From Oscillospiraceae bacterium (lineage in GTDB: Bacteria; Bacillota; Clostridia; Oscillospirales; Ruminococcaceae), in NCBI GenBank assembly GCA_029068025.1, contig JAIEDJ010000058.1:1-5204 (forward strand): DNA of 5,204 bases. The letters are read 5' to 3'. The notes under the pieces were generated by a model, which was not told where the DNA came from, did no database searches, and saw nothing but the letters and a program-made list of their open reading frames with translations. Shown piece by piece: positions 5,107 to 5,204 of this stretch. Within the stretch, counting starts at the first letter, position 1. Every line of letters begins with the position of its first letter. Both the position numbers and the translations under genes were made by a program.

Positions 5107-5204
5107 AATTTCAAAATTCGTGATTTTAAAGAATTTCAAAATTCTCAATTGACTGCACACTCCACTCCGCGCAAGCGCTCCGTTCCGTTTAGCAGCCAAT
5201 TGAG
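5107..5204 (-). repeat. Structured intergenic repeat, copy R3 (right end, truncated by window)
   Basis: An AATTTCAAAATTC arm occurs twice, at 5107-5119 and 5132-5144, 25 bp apart. From the second arm the R2-type element begins. Hairpin 1 is complete, pairing CTCAATTGACTGC (5144-5156) with GCAGCCAATTGAG (5192-5204), 12 of 13 pairs. The loop carries the same CACTCCGCGCAAGCGCTCCG core. The window ends before hairpin 2. The first, orphan arm abuts the sheath ribosome binding site and looks like the remnant of an R1-like copy whose body was lost. Confidence 0.8.
5155..5204. repeat. 50-bp direct terminal repeat, right copy
   Basis: Exact match to bases 1-50, reaching the last base of the window. 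Joined to base 51, it would regenerate a complete R2-like element (hairpin 1, ACCGG linker, hairpin 2, closing outer arm). The overlap is therefore consistent with one element split by the window ends. Confidence 0.95.

Noticed and set aside
1..5204. Complete small circular replicon or virus of about 5.15 kb
   Set aside because: All genes belong to one contiguous stretch of a contractile tail operon. No replication, capsid or packaging gene is present, and the ends are cut inside a repeat that also occurs internally.

Overview
The window is a piece of the tail operon of a contractile-tailed (myovirus-type) phage or prophage, or of a tailocin derived from one. All genes lie on the minus strand. 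The order is tail sheath (XkdK type), tail tube (XkdM type), tail assembly chaperone (XkdN type) with a small overlapping second chaperone frame, tape measure protein, and LysM-containing baseplate/tail protein (XkdP type). This is the gene order of the PBSX/Firmicutes contractile tail module. The protein sequences read as those carried by Clostridia (Oscillospiraceae/Ruminococcaceae-like gut Firmicutes). That host assignment is inferred from recalled family resemblance, not from a search. No head, lysis, integration or replication gene is visible.

Layout, in transcription order from right to left: 5085-5204 is a leader holding a structured repeat. The sheath gene is 5084-3780 and the tube gene 3764-3291, 15 bp apart, each with a strong Shine-Dalgarno. 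A gene-free gap of about 450 bp (3290-2842) holds two more copies of the repeat, R2 and R1. Then comes a tightly packed block: XkdN-type chaperone (2841-2410), overlapping small frame (2413-2237), tape measure (2232-994, TTG start) and LysM protein (994-299, TGATG overlap). The last 298 bases (298-1) are again repeat-derived, with a tandem series of small hairpin units followed by a partial copy of the same repeat.

The genes work together as follows. The tube polymerises around the tape measure, whose length sets tail length. The chaperone and its extended form hold and recruit tape and tube subunits. The sheath wraps the tube and contracts. The LysM protein sits at the baseplate/hub side. 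The chaperone gene ends on an in-phase A AAA AAA heptamer directly followed by TGA. A -1 slip would join it to the small frame, the classic tail-chaperone programmed frameshift arrangement, although independent initiation at the overlapping ATG is also possible.

The most unusual content is the intergenic repeat. Its copies share an outer stem, a G+C-rich hairpin, an ACCGG linker and an A/T hairpin, with compensatory changes between copies. In two places its end directly abuts the ribosome binding site of a tail gene. The window also begins and ends with the same 50 bases, which fits a contig cut at this repeat. That can be mistaken for a 5.15-kb circle.
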